Below, piece after piece: positions 7,857 through 16,454 of a stretch of 64,000 nucleotides of DNA. Positions within the stretch are counted from its first letter, which is position 1, and each line of letters starts with the position of its first letter. The notes below the pieces were generated by a model that was not told the DNA's origin, did not search any database, and was given only the letters and a program-made list of their open reading frames with translations. This DNA comes from Veillonella sp. 3310 (GTDB lineage: Bacteria > Bacillota > Negativicutes > Veillonellales > Veillonellaceae), in assembly GCF_003999875.1 (NCBI RefSeq), contig NZ_RQVJ01000007.1, positions 39,590 through 103,589 on the forward strand. Direction: 5' to 3'. Position numbers and translations under genes: made by a program.

Positions 7857-8747
7857 TTATTGTTTTCTGTCTTTCAATATATTGATAAATTGCGAAACGC
7901 CTTCTGTTAATGCATCCATCCTAGACCGTACCAGTACGATACGCCGTTCAGGAATCTGCAAATTTGTTTTCAGTTCCACTAATGAACCAAGTTTTAATTT
8001 CTCTCTAGCTACTAATTCAGGCACTAGAGAAATGCCTAAATTAATTTCTACCAAATCCATCAGTACATCTAAGCTGCCTAATTCAAAGGCCGGACTTGTA
8101 CAGCGATTATACGTAACTGCATCAAAAAATGTTCGACTACTAGCACCGATTGTCAGCAGCAACAAAGGCTCTGCCATAATATCATCGATGGTCCAAACCT
8201 TTGACTCATCTTGATACGTAGTGCCTCCTACAAATATATCTTGCATAGATGCTAGTTCCATCACCTCAAGATGATTGTTATCATATAGCTCATCATAGGC
8301 ATTCACTACAGCAATTTGAGCCTCTCCAGATTCAATCATTGCCACACATTCTCGTGACGGCCGATTGGTCACTCGTAGACTAATGTCTAATTTTTTCTCT
8401 TGCCAACTTTTGAAAGCAGGCAATAAAAAATGTTTACTCAATGTATCTGTAGCCGCCAAGTGTAAACTTTTATATTCACGAGATAATCGTTCCTGTAATT
8501 TTACAATTCCGTTATCTAAAATAGAAAAAGCTTCTACGGACGTTTCAAAGAGTTCACGCCCTGCTTTTGTAAAAGCTACTGATTTAGTTGTTCTTTCAAA
8601 TAAAGGAATTCCTAAATCTTTTTCTAACTGTTTAATACTTTGACTGATGGCCGATTGAGAAACACCATTTGCTTTGGCTGCTTTCGAAAAAGATAAATGC
8701 AACCCTACACCTACAAAGGCACGCAGTAATTCTGCAGATACAGACAT
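7857..8747 (-). CDS. LysR family transcriptional regulator
   Basis: A 296-residue LysR-type regulator. The N-terminal winged helix-turn-helix (residues 1-60) includes LSFSKAAKANGVSQSAISQSIKQLEKDLGIPLFER, the family signature. The remainder is a two-lobe periplasmic-binding-protein-like effector domain. It is divergent from the flavodiiron gene fprA and upstream of xpt, so either could be its target. LysR regulators classically control the divergent gene; an imperfect palindrome lies in the shared intergenic region (8900-8915). The effector is unknown. Confidence 0.93.
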   Translation of the reverse strand: MSVSAELLRAFVGVGLHLSFSKAAKANGVSQSAISQSIKQLEKDLGIPLFERTTKSVAFTKAGRELFETSVEAFSILDNGIVKLQERLSREYKSLHLAATDTLSKHFLLPAFKSWQEKKLDISLRVTNRPSRECVAMIESGEAQIAVVNAYDELYDNNHLEVMELASMQDIFVGGTTYQDESKVWTIDDIMAEPLLLLTIGASSRTFFDAVTYNRCTSPAFELGSLDVLMDLVEINLGISLVPELVAREKLKLGSLVELKTNLQIPERRIVLVRSRMDALTEGVSQFINILKDRKQ

Positions 8748-8849
8748 AATAACCTCAATCCACTATGAAATCATATCATTTTTATCATATTTTACTATTA
8801 TATATGCTTATAAGTTTACCTACATTTATAACTATTGTCAAATTATAAA

Positions 8850-8878
8850 TTGAACTTTATCTATGTATTTCTTATATA
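8850..8878 (+). promoter_or_regulatory. Candidate promoter for fprA
   Basis: TTGAAC and TATATA are separated by 17 nt on the plus strand, about 100 nt upstream of the fprA start. A second candidate (TTGCGT-17-TAATAT) lies about 40 nt further downstream. Either could be used. Confidence 0.45.
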
Positions 8879-8899
8879 CCTATATAAAATAGTTGCGTT

Positions 8900-8915
8900 C
8901 TAGCTTATAAACTAG
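8900..8915. promoter_or_regulatory. Candidate LysR operator
   Basis: CTAGCTTATAAACTAG is palindromic at 14 of 16 positions. It sits between the two divergent genes and inside the spacer of the second fprA promoter candidate. Assignment to the neighbouring LysR protein is inference. Confidence 0.35.
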
Positions 8916-8981
8916 TAATATATATTTGATAAGAAAATCTGGGGCATAACAATCCCCCGTATGTATGAAAGGAATTTAACT

Positions 8982-10214
8982 ATGCATTGCGCACAAAAAT
9001 TGACTGATCATATTTATTGGATTGGTAGCAACGATTGGAGCACTGAACGATTTGAAAATCTATTCCCAATTCCAAATGGTGTAAGCTACAATTCCTATTT
9101 TATTGATGACGAAAAAACATGTATCGTAGACTCTGTAGATGATAGCATTCGTCAAGAATTCTTTGACAATGTAGAACATTTATTGAATGGTCGTGAGTTA
9201 GATTATTTAATCGTAAATCACATGGAACCAGACCATTGTGCAACATTAGTCGAATTACTAGACCGTTATCCAAATGTAAAAATGGTAGGTAACAAAACTA
9301 CATTCCGTTTCTTTGAACAATTCTATGGCCGTCCAGCGCCTGAGAACTACTATGAAGTAAAAGAAGGTGACACCATCGATCTTGGTCGCCATAAACTTCA
9401 CAGCTATACTATGCCAATGGTTCACTGGCCAGAAGTAACTTGTACGTATGAAGCAACAACTGGTACTTTATTCTCTGCGGATGCATTTGGTACCTTCGGC
9501 ACTATTAACGGCAACATCTTCGCTGATCAATTAGATTTCGATCGTGTTTACGAGGATGAAGCTCGTCGTTACTACACAAATATCGTAGGTAAATACGGTG
9601 CACAAGTACAGAACGCATTGAAAAAAGCATCTGCTTTAGATGTTAAAATCATTGCTCCACTTCATGGACCAATCTGGAGAACTCCTGAAACCATCTCTTA
9701 CATCCTTAATAAATATATGCACTGGAGCACTTACAATGCTGAGAAAAAAGGCGTTGTCATCGCTTTCGGTTCTATGTACGGCAACACTGCTGAAATGGCA
9801 CAACAATTGGCAAAATTATTGTCTTTACGCGGTGTAACAGATATCCGTATTTACGATGTATCTAAAACAAATCCATCCTACATAATCTCTGATGCATGGA
9901 AATATAGCCATTTAGTATGTATGTCGCCAACCTATAACTTAGGCTTGTACTTGACTATGGAAAACTTATTACATGAATTACATGCATTAAACTTCCATAA
10001 CCATAAAGTATCTATCGTCGGCAACCACTCTTGGGCATCCGGTGCTATGAAACGCATGGTTGAGTACTTCACAAACGAATTCAAAAACATGGAAATCGTT
10101 GGTACACCACTTGATATTAAAGGGGCATTACACGACGAACAATTACCATTGTTTGAAGAATTAGCTGATGCTATCGTTACTTCCTTAGAAGAAACAGATA
10201 TTAAAACTTTATAA
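8982..10214 (+). CDS. fprA: Flavodiiron protein (A-type flavoprotein)
   Basis: A 410-residue cytoplasmic flavodiiron protein that reduces oxygen to water, or nitric oxide, in anaerobes. The N-terminal metallo-beta-lactamase-like domain has the di-iron motif HMEPDH (His80, Glu82, Asp84, His85) and later His and Asp ligands (VHWPE, FSADAFG, APLHGP). A C-terminal flavodoxin domain (from about residue 258) carries the FMN loop SMYGNTAE. There is no rubredoxin extension, so a separate rubredoxin or flavodoxin should donate electrons. The start was moved to the ATG at 8982 because AAAGGA lies 9 nt before it. It is divergent from a LysR regulator and ends in its own terminator. Confidence 0.95.
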   Translation: MHCAQKLTDHIYWIGSNDWSTERFENLFPIPNGVSYNSYFIDDEKTCIVDSVDDSIRQEFFDNVEHLLNGRELDYLIVNHMEPDHCATLVELLDRYPNVKMVGNKTTFRFFEQFYGRPAPENYYEVKEGDTIDLGRHKLHSYTMPMVHWPEVTCTYEATTGTLFSADAFGTFGTINGNIFADQLDFDRVYEDEARRYYTNIVGKYGAQVQNALKKASALDVKIIAPLHGPIWRTPETISYILNKYMHWSTYNAEKKGVVIAFGSMYGNTAEMAQQLAKLLSLRGVTDIRIYDVSKTNPSYIISDAWKYSHLVCMSPTYNLGLYLTMENLLHELHALNFHNHKVSIVGNHSWASGAMKRMVEYFTNEFKNMEIVGTPLDIKGALHDEQLPLFEELADAIVTSLEETDIKTL

Positions 10215-10221
10215 TCAACAT

Positions 10222-10250
10222 AAGCGACTCTACTAAGTAGGGTCGCTTTT
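10222..10250 (+). terminator. Terminator of fprA
   Basis: A 12-bp stem (AAGCGACTCTAC pairing with GTAGGGTCGCTT, with one G-U pair) and a TTTT tail directly follow the fprA stop codon. Confidence 0.85.
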
Positions 10251-10291
10251 AGATTATGCACGAACCAAATATATGTGGGGCTATAGGAAAA

Positions 10292-10332
10292 ATGAGCTGT
10301 TATGAAGGGGATTCCCCATCATAACAGCTCAT
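10292..10332 (-). terminator. Long perfect hairpin terminating the nfeD-floA operon
   Basis: ATGAGCTGTTATG pairs exactly with CATAACAGCTCAT, and an inner GGGG/CCCC closes a 3-nt loop. On the minus strand TTTT follows. It may serve both converging transcripts. Confidence 0.75.
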
Positions 10333-10446
10333 CTTTATATATACTATATAGCTTATTATCTAGTCCGGAATGTAAGTCTCAATCAATTGTGCATATATAT
10401 CCCACTGCAGTAAAGATAGCTATTTTCCATAGATACTACTACACTG

Positions 10447-10941
10447 CTATCGATTATGGCGGCGTAACATACGTACTCCTTTAGGTTTTTCTAAAATCAT
10501 AGACCACACCATGCCATGCCTAGCAGCCAAACGCAAAGATTCCTGCCTAGAGGTACTAGGATAACCAGTTCTTTTTTCCCGAACCTCTTCAACAGATGAT
10601 CTTGCAAAATTTTTTCTTGTATCTCCTGTTCGTTCATGAACTTCAGCACACATTTCCTCTGTAGTGTATCTCGACGAATCTACCGGTTTCTCATAGGTAT
10701 CCACACCCATTGAATTACTTGTATTCTCAGCCCTTTCAGAGGTAGTTCCCTTCATTACATCAGGCTCCATTTTCACAGATTCATCTGAATCCCGTGACAG
10801 TGTAATCCCGTAGTATTCTTCCATTTCCTCCCAAGTCATATCCTTATTCGGAACTGGTTTTTGTGAAGACTCTTCATTGGGCTTTCCTTTTTTAAATATA
10901 AAGGAACCTAAGATAATCAGAATGAGTATCCCTATTTCCAT
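10447..10941 (-). CDS. Small membrane-anchored protein of unknown function
   Basis: A 164-residue protein with one N-terminal membrane helix (IGILILIILGSFIF, residues 2-15) and a hydrophilic, Ser/Glu/Arg-rich, probably disordered body. The motif WEEMEEYYGITL at about residues 37-48 and a basic ending (RMLRRHNR) are the only distinctive features. It follows floA by 20 nt and is probably the third gene of the nfeD-floA operon, so a role at flotillin-type membrane domains is a reasonable guess from context. I do not recognise the family. Confidence 0.7.
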   Translation of the reverse strand: MEIGILILIILGSFIFKKGKPNEESSQKPVPNKDMTWEEMEEYYGITLSRDSDESVKMEPDVMKGTTSERAENTSNSMGVDTYEKPVDSSRYTTEEMCAEVHERTGDTRKNFARSSVEEVREKRTGYPSTSRQESLRLAARHGMVWSMILEKPKGVRMLRRHNR

Positions 10942-10961
10942 AATCGGATACCTCCTCCATT

Positions 10962-11969
10962 TTATTCATGTGTACCTTTACCATCGATAGTAGACGCATA
11001 ATCACCTTCAGAAATACTTTCACGCATCTTAGTGTCCGCCATAATATTGTTCATCGAATAGTAATCCATAACCCCTAAATTACCCTCACGTAACGCTTGG
11101 GACAAGGCTTTTGGCACTTCTGCTTGGGCTTCTACTACCTTTGCTTGCATTTCTTGTGTATGGGCACGCATTTCTTGTTCTTGCGCTACCGCCATAGCAC
11201 GGCGTTTTTCCGCTTGGGCTTGGGCAATTTTTTTATCTGCTTCCGCTTGGTCTGTCATCAATTGAGCACCAATATTACGTCCTACATCCACATCAGCAAT
11301 ATCGATGGATAAGATTTCAAAAGCTGTACCTGCATCTAAACCTTTATTCAATACAGTACGAGAAATATGGTCTGGATTTTCCAACACGTCCGTATGCTCT
11401 TCAGAGGAACCTACAGTAGTAACGATACCTTCCCCAACACGGGCGATGATTGTGGCTTCACCAGCACCACCCACTAAACGGTCAATATTAGCACGCACTG
11501 TGACACGGGCACGAACTTTTAGTTCAATACCATTTTTAGCCACTGCAGAAATAATTGGTGTTTCAATCACTTTTGGATTGACCGACATTTGTACCGCTTC
11601 TAATACATCACGACCCGCTAAATCGATGGCTGCAGAACGTTCAAAGGTTAACTCCATAGTCGCCCGTTCTGCCGCAATCAACGCATCAACTACACGGTCT
11701 ACATCGCCACCCGCTAAATAATGGGCCTCTAATTGGTCTACTGTCACATCTAAACCTGCTTTATTGGCTTTCACCAAAGGAAGCACGATTTGAGACGGCG
11801 ATACACGACGAAGGCGCATACCAATGAGGGTCATAATACTTACGTTCACGCCTGCTGCTAAGGCAGATACCCAAAGTCCTAATGGGACAAAATGTAAAAA
11901 TAAAGAAATGCCGATGATGAGAATAATCGGAAAAACAATGAATCCCACAGTTCCAATAATTGTTTCCAT
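10962..11969 (-). CDS. floA: Flotillin-like protein FloA
   Basis: A 335-residue flotillin-like protein that organises functional membrane microdomains. An N-terminal hydrophobic hairpin or anchor (residues 5-45) precedes an SPFH/PHB-type domain. The C-terminal half is a coiled coil rich in Ala/Gln/Glu ([16 protein letters not shown] and following), as in FloA of Bacillus. Length matches FloA (about 330 residues) and is shorter than true flotillins. It lies 8 nt behind nfeD, the usual partner arrangement. Expected location is the cytoplasmic membrane, with the bulk in the cytoplasm. Confidence 0.95.
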   Translation of the reverse strand: METIIGTVGFIVFPIILIIGISLFLHFVPLGLWVSALAAGVNVSIMTLIGMRLRRVSPSQIVLPLVKANKAGLDVTVDQLEAHYLAGGDVDRVVDALIAAERATMELTFERSAAIDLAGRDVLEAVQMSVNPKVIETPIISAVAKNGIELKVRARVTVRANIDRLVGGAGEATIIARVGEGIVTTVGSSEEHTDVLENPDHISRTVLNKGLDAGTAFEILSIDIADVDVGRNIGAQLMTDQAEADKKIAQAQAEKRRAMAVAQEQEMRAHTQEMQAKVVEAQAEVPKALSQALREGNLGVMDYYSMNNIMADTKMRESISEGDYASTIDGKGTHE

Positions 11970-11977
11970 AGTACCTC

Positions 11978-12442
11978 CTATCTATCTGTAGCTCTCACTA
12001 CAATACGACCACCTGTAACAGAAATAATCTTTACCTCTGTACCCGGTTCATAAAACTCGCCATCGGTGACAACATCGAGGAATGTTCCTTCCACTATCAT
12101 CGTCCCTGCTGGCCGTAATACCGTTTTGGTTTCTCCAACCTTACCTAACCAACGATTAGGGTCAGGATGACTAGCATAGCCTTTTTCCTTCGTAGATTGC
12201 AACCGTAATGTCAATCGCTCTCCTAACCGTGTGTTAGGGAAAATCGACACAATCCACCATAACAAGAGTACACCTACCACTGAAAGCACTGTAACCGTGA
12301 TCAATGCCATAGGGCCTCCACCCATCCAATCATAAATACCCCAGAGAAATAGCAACAGGCCTGTTAGACCAAAGATACCAAACCCAGGTATCATCATTTC
12401 GATGAGGAGCAAAATAATACCACTTACTATAAGTCCTATCAT
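11978..12442 (-). CDS. NfeD family protein (short form)
   Basis: A 154-residue membrane protein with several apolar segments in the first 70 residues. An OB-fold NfeD C-terminal domain follows ([19 protein letters not shown]...[18 protein letters not shown]). This is the short NfeD1b type, without the N-terminal ClpP-like protease domain. NfeD short forms are encoded next to flotillin genes and help assemble or stabilise them. It is the first gene of the nfeD-floA-hypothetical operon. Confidence 0.92.
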   Translation of the reverse strand: MIGLIVSGIILLLIEMMIPGFGIFGLTGLLLFLWGIYDWMGGGPMALITVTVLSVVGVLLLWWIVSIFPNTRLGERLTLRLQSTKEKGYASHPDPNRWLGKVGETKTVLRPAGTMIVEGTFLDVVTDGEFYEPGTEVKIISVTGGRIVVRATDR

Positions 12443-12510
12443 AATCTCTCCTTTCTAGTTATATACTAACCTACCTGTATTATATCACAATCTTTTTATA
12501 TAAAAGATGA

Positions 12511-12546
12511 AAAAGCTAGTATAGAATACATTCTATACTAGCTTTT
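12511..12546. terminator. Perfect 17-bp hairpin terminator
   Basis: Arms of 17 nt beginning AAAAGCTAGTATAG pair exactly across a 2-nt loop, with A and T runs at the ends. It sits 5 nt past the DUF898-like stop codon and just upstream of the nfeD leader. Confidence 0.85.
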
Positions 12547-12551
12547 ACCTT

Positions 12552-12857
12552 TTAATCTGCAAAATGCGTATGTTTCACAACCCAATGTGTAGTTTTATTA
12601 AATAACCAGAACCCATAAATCCCCAATGTAATAATAGTTAAAACAAACCATTTTATATAATTGCCGAATAATTGAGAACCCGTACCATCAAAATAGAGTC
12701 GTTTACCATCAACTATTGTATTTTCACAAACCCATTTATGAAAGATTACGATAGCCCAAGGAAGTCCAATACCTAATGTGCATATGCTGATTAAACTAGC
12801 TATAATGCTATATCCTATATATCCCAATACTGTCCCTTCAAATCTAGATTCTGTCAT
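12552..12857 (-). CDS. Small DUF898-like (YjgN-type) membrane protein
   Basis: A 101-residue protein with two hydrophobic segments (about residues 10-35 and 65-86). Between them is a conserved-looking loop: VDGKRLYFDGTGSQLFGNYIKW. The motif in which GKRLYFDGT precedes an apolar LTIITLGIYGFW segment resembles DUF898/YjgN membrane proteins, usually several hundred residues long; here only one repeat-like unit is present. Function is unknown. It has its own terminator and stands between the nfeD and fumarase operons. Confidence 0.7.
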   Translation of the reverse strand: MTESRFEGTVLGYIGYSIIASLISICTLGIGLPWAIVIFHKWVCENTIVDGKRLYFDGTGSQLFGNYIKWFVLTIITLGIYGFWLFNKTTHWVVKHTHFAD

Positions 12858-12892
12858 CTCTATTCTCCTCTTTAATACATATGTAATACAAA

Positions 12893-12918
12893 AAGAGGCC
12901 TTCTAAAGAAAGCCTCTT
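12893..12918 (-). terminator. Terminator of the fumarase operon
   Basis: AAGAGGC pairs with GCCTCTT, with an inner TTC/GAA pairing, 9 nt past the beta-subunit stop codon. On the minus strand a T-run follows. Confidence 0.8.
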
Positions 12919-12927
12919 AGTGATTCA

Positions 12928-13488
12928 TTAAACGTCTTCACGGTATGGAGCTTGACCGATTTCGTAGAAATCGTTTCCTTCGCTATCGATAACAACGATT
13001 GCAGGGAAATCTTCTACAGTTAATTCAGCCAAAGCTTCTGGACCTAAGTCATCATACGCAATAACATCATATTTTTTAATAGATTTAGCAATTAAAGCTG
13101 CTGCACCACCAACGGCTGCAAAGTAAGTTACGCCATTTTTCTTCATGGATTCGATAACTTCTGGTTTACGGGAACCTTTACCAATCATGCCTTTGATACC
13201 TTGATCAAGCATTGTTGGAGTGTAAGCATCCATACGACCAGATGTTGTAGGGCCAGCGGAACCAATTGGGTCTCCTGGTTTAGCAGGGCTTGGTCCTAAG
13301 TAGTAAACGATTTTATCATGCCAATCGATTGGCAATTCTTCGCCACGTGCCAATGCTTCAGTCATTACTTTGTGAGCTGCGTCACGAGCACTATAGATTT
13401 TACCAGAGATAAGAACCATATCACCAGCTTTTAATTTACGGGATTGTTCTTCAGTTAAAGGTGTTTGAATACGAATTTGTTCTGCCAT
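12928..13488 (-). CDS. Fe-S fumarate hydratase, beta subunit
   Basis: The 186-residue C-terminal (beta) part of the heterodimeric class I fumarase / L(+)-tartrate dehydratase family, which interconverts fumarate and malate. Typical segments are GDMVLISGKIYSARDAAHK, GPTTSGRMD and GKGSRK near the middle, and VEDFPAIVVIDSEGND near the end. Its partner lies 14 nt upstream, and together they make the oxygen-sensitive [4Fe-4S] enzyme. Fumarase rather than tartrate dehydratase is favoured because the organism's fermentation runs through malate and fumarate, but the families cannot be cleanly separated by eye. Confidence 0.93.
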   Translation of the reverse strand: MAEQIRIQTPLTEEQSRKLKAGDMVLISGKIYSARDAAHKVMTEALARGEELPIDWHDKIVYYLGPSPAKPGDPIGSAGPTTSGRMDAYTPTMLDQGIKGMIGKGSRKPEVIESMKKNGVTYFAAVGGAAALIAKSIKKYDVIAYDDLGPEALAELTVEDFPAIVVIDSEGNDFYEIGQAPYREDV

Positions 13489-13502
13489 GGTTATTCCCCC
13501 TC

Positions 13503-14345
13503 TTAAACTTCACCGTGAGCATGACGGCTAGCGTGGCAGCAGATAGTTACTGCTACAGGAAGACCAGCGATATGTGTTGCTGCCCACTCGATATTAACGG
13601 AAACTGCTGTTGTTGTACCGCCTAATTGAGGTCCGATACCAGTTTTGTTAACCATTGCATTGATTTCTTCTTCCAATTTTGCATATTCAGGATGTGCATT
13701 GCGTACTTCTACAGAACGAAGAAGAGCTTTTTTGGAAAGGAATGCTGCATAGTCCATTGTACCACCGATACCAATACCTAGTACCATTGGAGGGCATGGG
13801 TTAGGGCCAGCTTTTTTAACGATTTCAAGAACTGCTTTTTTAACGCCTTCAACGCCATCAGCAGGAACCAACATTTTTACGCCAGATTTGTTTTCAGAAC
13901 CAAAGCCTTTTAACTCTACATTAATATCAACTTTGTCGCCTGGAACAATTTTAGTGTAAATAACTGCTGGAGTATTATTTTTAGTGTTTACACGGTTGAA
14001 CAAAGGTTCAGCTACTACGGATTTACGAAGATATCCATCAACATATCCTTTTGCTACACCAGCTTGTACCGCTTCTTCAAGATCTCCACCTTCAAAATGA
14101 ACATCTTGACCAACTTCTAAGAATACGATAGTAAGACCAGTATCTTGGCAGATTGGACGATCTTCAGCATCAGCGATTTCCGCATTTTTAATGATTTGAT
14201 CTAGTACCCCTTTACCTACTGGAGATTTCTCACATTCATAGCCTTTTTTCAATGCATTATACATATCTTTTGGAAGATGATATGCTGCATTCATACATAA
14301 TTCTGCTACCTTTTCTGTTACTTTCTCAACGTGAATGTTACGCAA
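13503..14345 (-). CDS. Fe-S fumarate hydratase, alpha subunit
   Basis: The 280-residue N-terminal (alpha) subunit of the two-subunit class I fumarase. The cluster-binding cysteines are visible in RPICQDTGLTIVF, NPCPPMVLGIGIGG and VTICCHASRHA. Translation starts at UUG (14345), chosen because GAGGAGGG lies 6 nt before it and there is no nearby ATG. A clear promoter (14392-14420) drives the alpha-beta pair. In lactate-fermenting Negativicutes this enzyme supplies fumarate for fumarate reductase. A UUG start may limit expression. Confidence 0.93.
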   Translation of the reverse strand: MRNIHVEKVTEKVAELCMNAAYHLPKDMYNALKKGYECEKSPVGKGVLDQIIKNAEIADAEDRPICQDTGLTIVFLEVGQDVHFEGGDLEEAVQAGVAKGYVDGYLRKSVVAEPLFNRVNTKNNTPAVIYTKIVPGDKVDINVELKGFGSENKSGVKMLVPADGVEGVKKAVLEIVKKAGPNPCPPMVLGIGIGGTMDYAAFLSKKALLRSVEVRNAHPEYAKLEEEINAMVNKTGIGPQLGGTTTAVSVNIEWAATHIAGLPVAVTICCHASRHAHGEV

Positions 14346-14391
14346 AGTAATCCCTCCTCAACTTAAAACAGAGACCTTTCTCTTGTGTATT

Positions 14392-14420
14392 ATTGTAACA
14401 CCATGCCTTATCTTTTTCAA
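14392..14420 (-). promoter_or_regulatory. Promoter of the fumarase operon
   Basis: TTGAAA and TACAAT are separated by exactly 17 nt on the minus strand, about 45 nt from the start codon. The remaining intergenic sequence up to 14809 is AT-rich and holds no gene. Confidence 0.75.
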
Positions 14421-14657
14421 TTCTTTAAGAATAGGTGCTATAACTGTTTATTATGATAGAATCTATTATCATTTATTGAAAAATGCATATAGTTCTCTAT
14501 TTGTAGAGGTATTATAAATCCTATGCCACATCCATCAGATGGACAAACATCCACCCTTTATAAACCATTTAAAATACACATATATTTAATCTTATCAATG
14601 CGTTATTTCCTACTAAAATCTACTATGTTTAAGCATAAAATATTGTACCCGCAAATG

Positions 14658-14693
14658 AAAAACTCTCTCACTAAATTATAATGAAAGAGTTTT
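14658..14693. terminator. Hairpin in the fumarase-hydrogenase gap
   Basis: AAAACTCT and AGAGTTTT pair across a 20-nt loop in the 464-nt gap between the fumarase and hydrogenase units. A smaller ACACCT/AGGTGT hairpin lies at about 14768-14782. Either could end the hydrogenase transcript; both are weak. Nothing else was seen in this gap. Confidence 0.4.
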
Positions 14694-14809
14694 ATCTATA
14701 CTTTTTTATATGTTTTCTTTTAAAAATAATGTCAACTATGATTTATTGATATAGTAAACATCAGTAAACACCTAATAGGTGTAACATTTTTTATAGACAA
14801 TCATACCAA

Positions 14810-15187
14810 TTATAGGTCCGCTGCTTCGATCCACTCTTGTAAATCTGCTTCCCCACCAATGATATCTTCGTCATAAGCACCTGCTAGCTCTGGATAGCGA
14901 CATACTTCGATGGTATAGAGAATGGCTTCATCTCGACCATTGCGGAAAGTGCCAATCCATACACCACGAATGGTAGATTCATACCACTCTACCGGTTGAT
15001 CTGTATCCTTTAGATGTATTGTTACATCACCACGACCTAATGTTTCTAACACTTCCACTTGTTCTTCCATCGTAAGCCCAGTGTTTTCCACATAAATCGT
15101 ATAGGTTTCACCTGTTTTGCGCAACTGTTGCAGAGCATTTTTTAATTCTTGAAATACCGCTTTTACACGGCCAAATTCATTTTGCAT
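14810..15187 (-). CDS. HupH/HyaF-like hydrogenase expression protein
   Basis: A 125-residue protein corresponding to the C-terminal domain of HupH/HyaF. Supporting segments are LGRGDVTI near residue 50, TIRGVWIGTF at about 69-78, and ILYTIEVCRYPELAGAYDEDI toward the end. Longer HupH proteins carry two such domains; this is a single-domain form. Family members assist maturation of the hydrogenase small subunit, including its Fe-S clusters, in oxygen-exposed conditions. It is the last gene of the hydrogenase operon, 45 nt after the maturation protease. Confidence 0.75.
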   Translation of the reverse strand: MQNEFGRVKAVFQELKNALQQLRKTGETYTIYVENTGLTMEEQVEVLETLGRGDVTIHLKDTDQPVEWYESTIRGVWIGTFRNGRDEAILYTIEVCRYPELAGAYDEDIIGGEADLQEWIEAADL

Positions 15188-15232
15188 AGAAACTCCTTAT
15201 CTAATCATTACAGTTTCATATTGTGTAGCATC

Positions 15233-15742
15233 CTATGCCTTTTTTTCATTCACAGGGGTAGCTGTTACATGCCAATTAGATAAAACCCTCAGCACCCGTT
15301 CTTTCACTTCAGCTACCGCAGCTTGCGTAGCATCACTCAAAGTAAGGCCTAATTCTAAGCTTGCAGGTTCTACACCGATGACAACGGCATCCTCTAGAGG
15401 ATCTTCTTGTAACGCACGGATACGTAAGATATCTTGCATTCCTACCTCATGCACAGAAATAGCCTCTGTAAAATAACTATTCATTTCCTCATGTGGAAAC
15501 TCATACACTGTACCCGGTGCATCACCACCATTGATAGCATCTACTAATAGTAATTTTGTCATACCTCGCATATAGGTAAGAAGCTCCATGCCCATGGTTC
15601 CCCCATCTAGAATGGTAATAGGAGGATTAAATACATAATCCTCCCGTAATTGGTTCACCACATGGACACCGAATCCCTCATCAGTGAGCAAAATATTGCC
15701 TACCCCTAATAGTACGATGGGATTACTTTTTATTTGGTCCAT
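15233..15742 (-). CDS. hyaD: HyaD/HybD-type hydrogenase maturation endopeptidase
   Basis: A 169-residue nickel-sensing protease that cuts the C-terminal peptide from the large subunit after nickel insertion. The family core GVGNILLTDEGFGVHV is at residues 13-28. The expected nickel ligands are Glu22, Asp68 (LLVDAINGG) and His98 (SVHEVG). Its substrate, the large subunit in this operon, still carries a removable tail after DPCxxCxxH, so the two fit. The start codon lies inside the end of the cytochrome gene (20-nt overlap), suggesting translational coupling. Confidence 0.95.
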   Translation of the reverse strand: MDQIKSNPIVLLGVGNILLTDEGFGVHVVNQLREDYVFNPPITILDGGTMGMELLTYMRGMTKLLLVDAINGGDAPGTVYEFPHEEMNSYFTEAISVHEVGMQDILRIRALQEDPLEDAVVIGVEPASLELGLTLSDATQAAVAEVKERVLRVLSNWHVTATPVNEKKA

Positions 15743-16439
15743 ATAAGTCCTCTATATCTTCTGGATCTGTAGGGTAAAATTTCATACCTGAAACCATACT
15801 GGATACTTCTCCAGATTCTTCCATAACATCCTCTCGGAATGCCAAATATACGTGAATAATAGTAAATAACAAGAATCCCCAAGCAATATAATGATGAATC
15901 ATATGCACTTGATATTCTGTAAATAACAAATTCACTGGATTAAAAATTTGTGCCACCCAAGTATCTGGATACACTTGTGCATACATAGCAAGACCTGTAC
16001 AAATTTCTAAAAACAACATCACATAGACACCCACGTAACTTGTACGAGCCAAAGAGTTACGTAAGAAACGATGCTCCCGTTGTTGTGGCAACATCATGTA
16101 ATGTTTCATAGTATCCCAAATGCCAATCCAATAGGATTTTTTATGGAATCGTGGGAACAAGCGATCACCACGATATCGGATTCCTCCGTAAATACGAAAT
16201 ACCAAGGAGGCAATTAAAATAAAGGCTGCAATGAAATGAATCTTGCGAATCATTTCCATAGAGAACCAACCGCCCACTGCGATTGTCGGTTCCACACTAC
16301 CTGGTGTAGCTTGGAACCCTGGATTTCCAATGTATAAGCCAGTCCAGAATAGAGCCGTTACGCAAAGCACCATGGTCCAATGAAAAATGCGGAGCCATAA
16401 ACTAAATACACGGTAAGGCTTTTTATTTAATGGTAACAT
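15723..16439 (-). CDS. hyaC: Ni/Fe-hydrogenase b-type cytochrome subunit
   Basis: A 238-residue four-helix membrane cytochrome b that anchors the hydrogenase and passes electrons to the quinone pool. The opening RVFSLWLRIFHWTMVLC has the first heme-ligand His, and WFSMEMIRKIHFIAAF and HMIHHYIAWGFLLFTIIHVY supply others, in the HyaC/HupC pattern. The loop between helices is conserved (RYRGDRLFPR). It follows the large subunit by 15 nt. Its presence, with the Tat-exported small subunit, places the enzyme on the outer face of the cytoplasmic membrane and marks it as a group 1 membrane-bound hydrogenase. Confidence 0.94.
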   Translation of the reverse strand: MLPLNKKPYRVFSLWLRIFHWTMVLCVTALFWTGLYIGNPGFQATPGSVEPTIAVGGWFSMEMIRKIHFIAAFILIASLVFRIYGGIRYRGDRLFPRFHKKSYWIGIWDTMKHYMMLPQQREHRFLRNSLARTSYVGVYVMLFLEICTGLAMYAQVYPDTWVAQIFNPVNLLFTEYQVHMIHHYIAWGFLLFTIIHVYLAFREDVMEESGEVSSMVSGMKFYPTDPEDIEDLYGPNKK

Positions 16440-16454
16440 AGATGCGCCTCCTCC

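Noticed and set aside
10278..10305. Similarity between the hairpin flank at 10278-10303 and 40721-40746 (TATAGGA..AAAATGAG)
   Set aside because: About 23 of 26 positions agree, but the downstream halves differ completely and no boundaries could be defined, so a repeat family is not supported.
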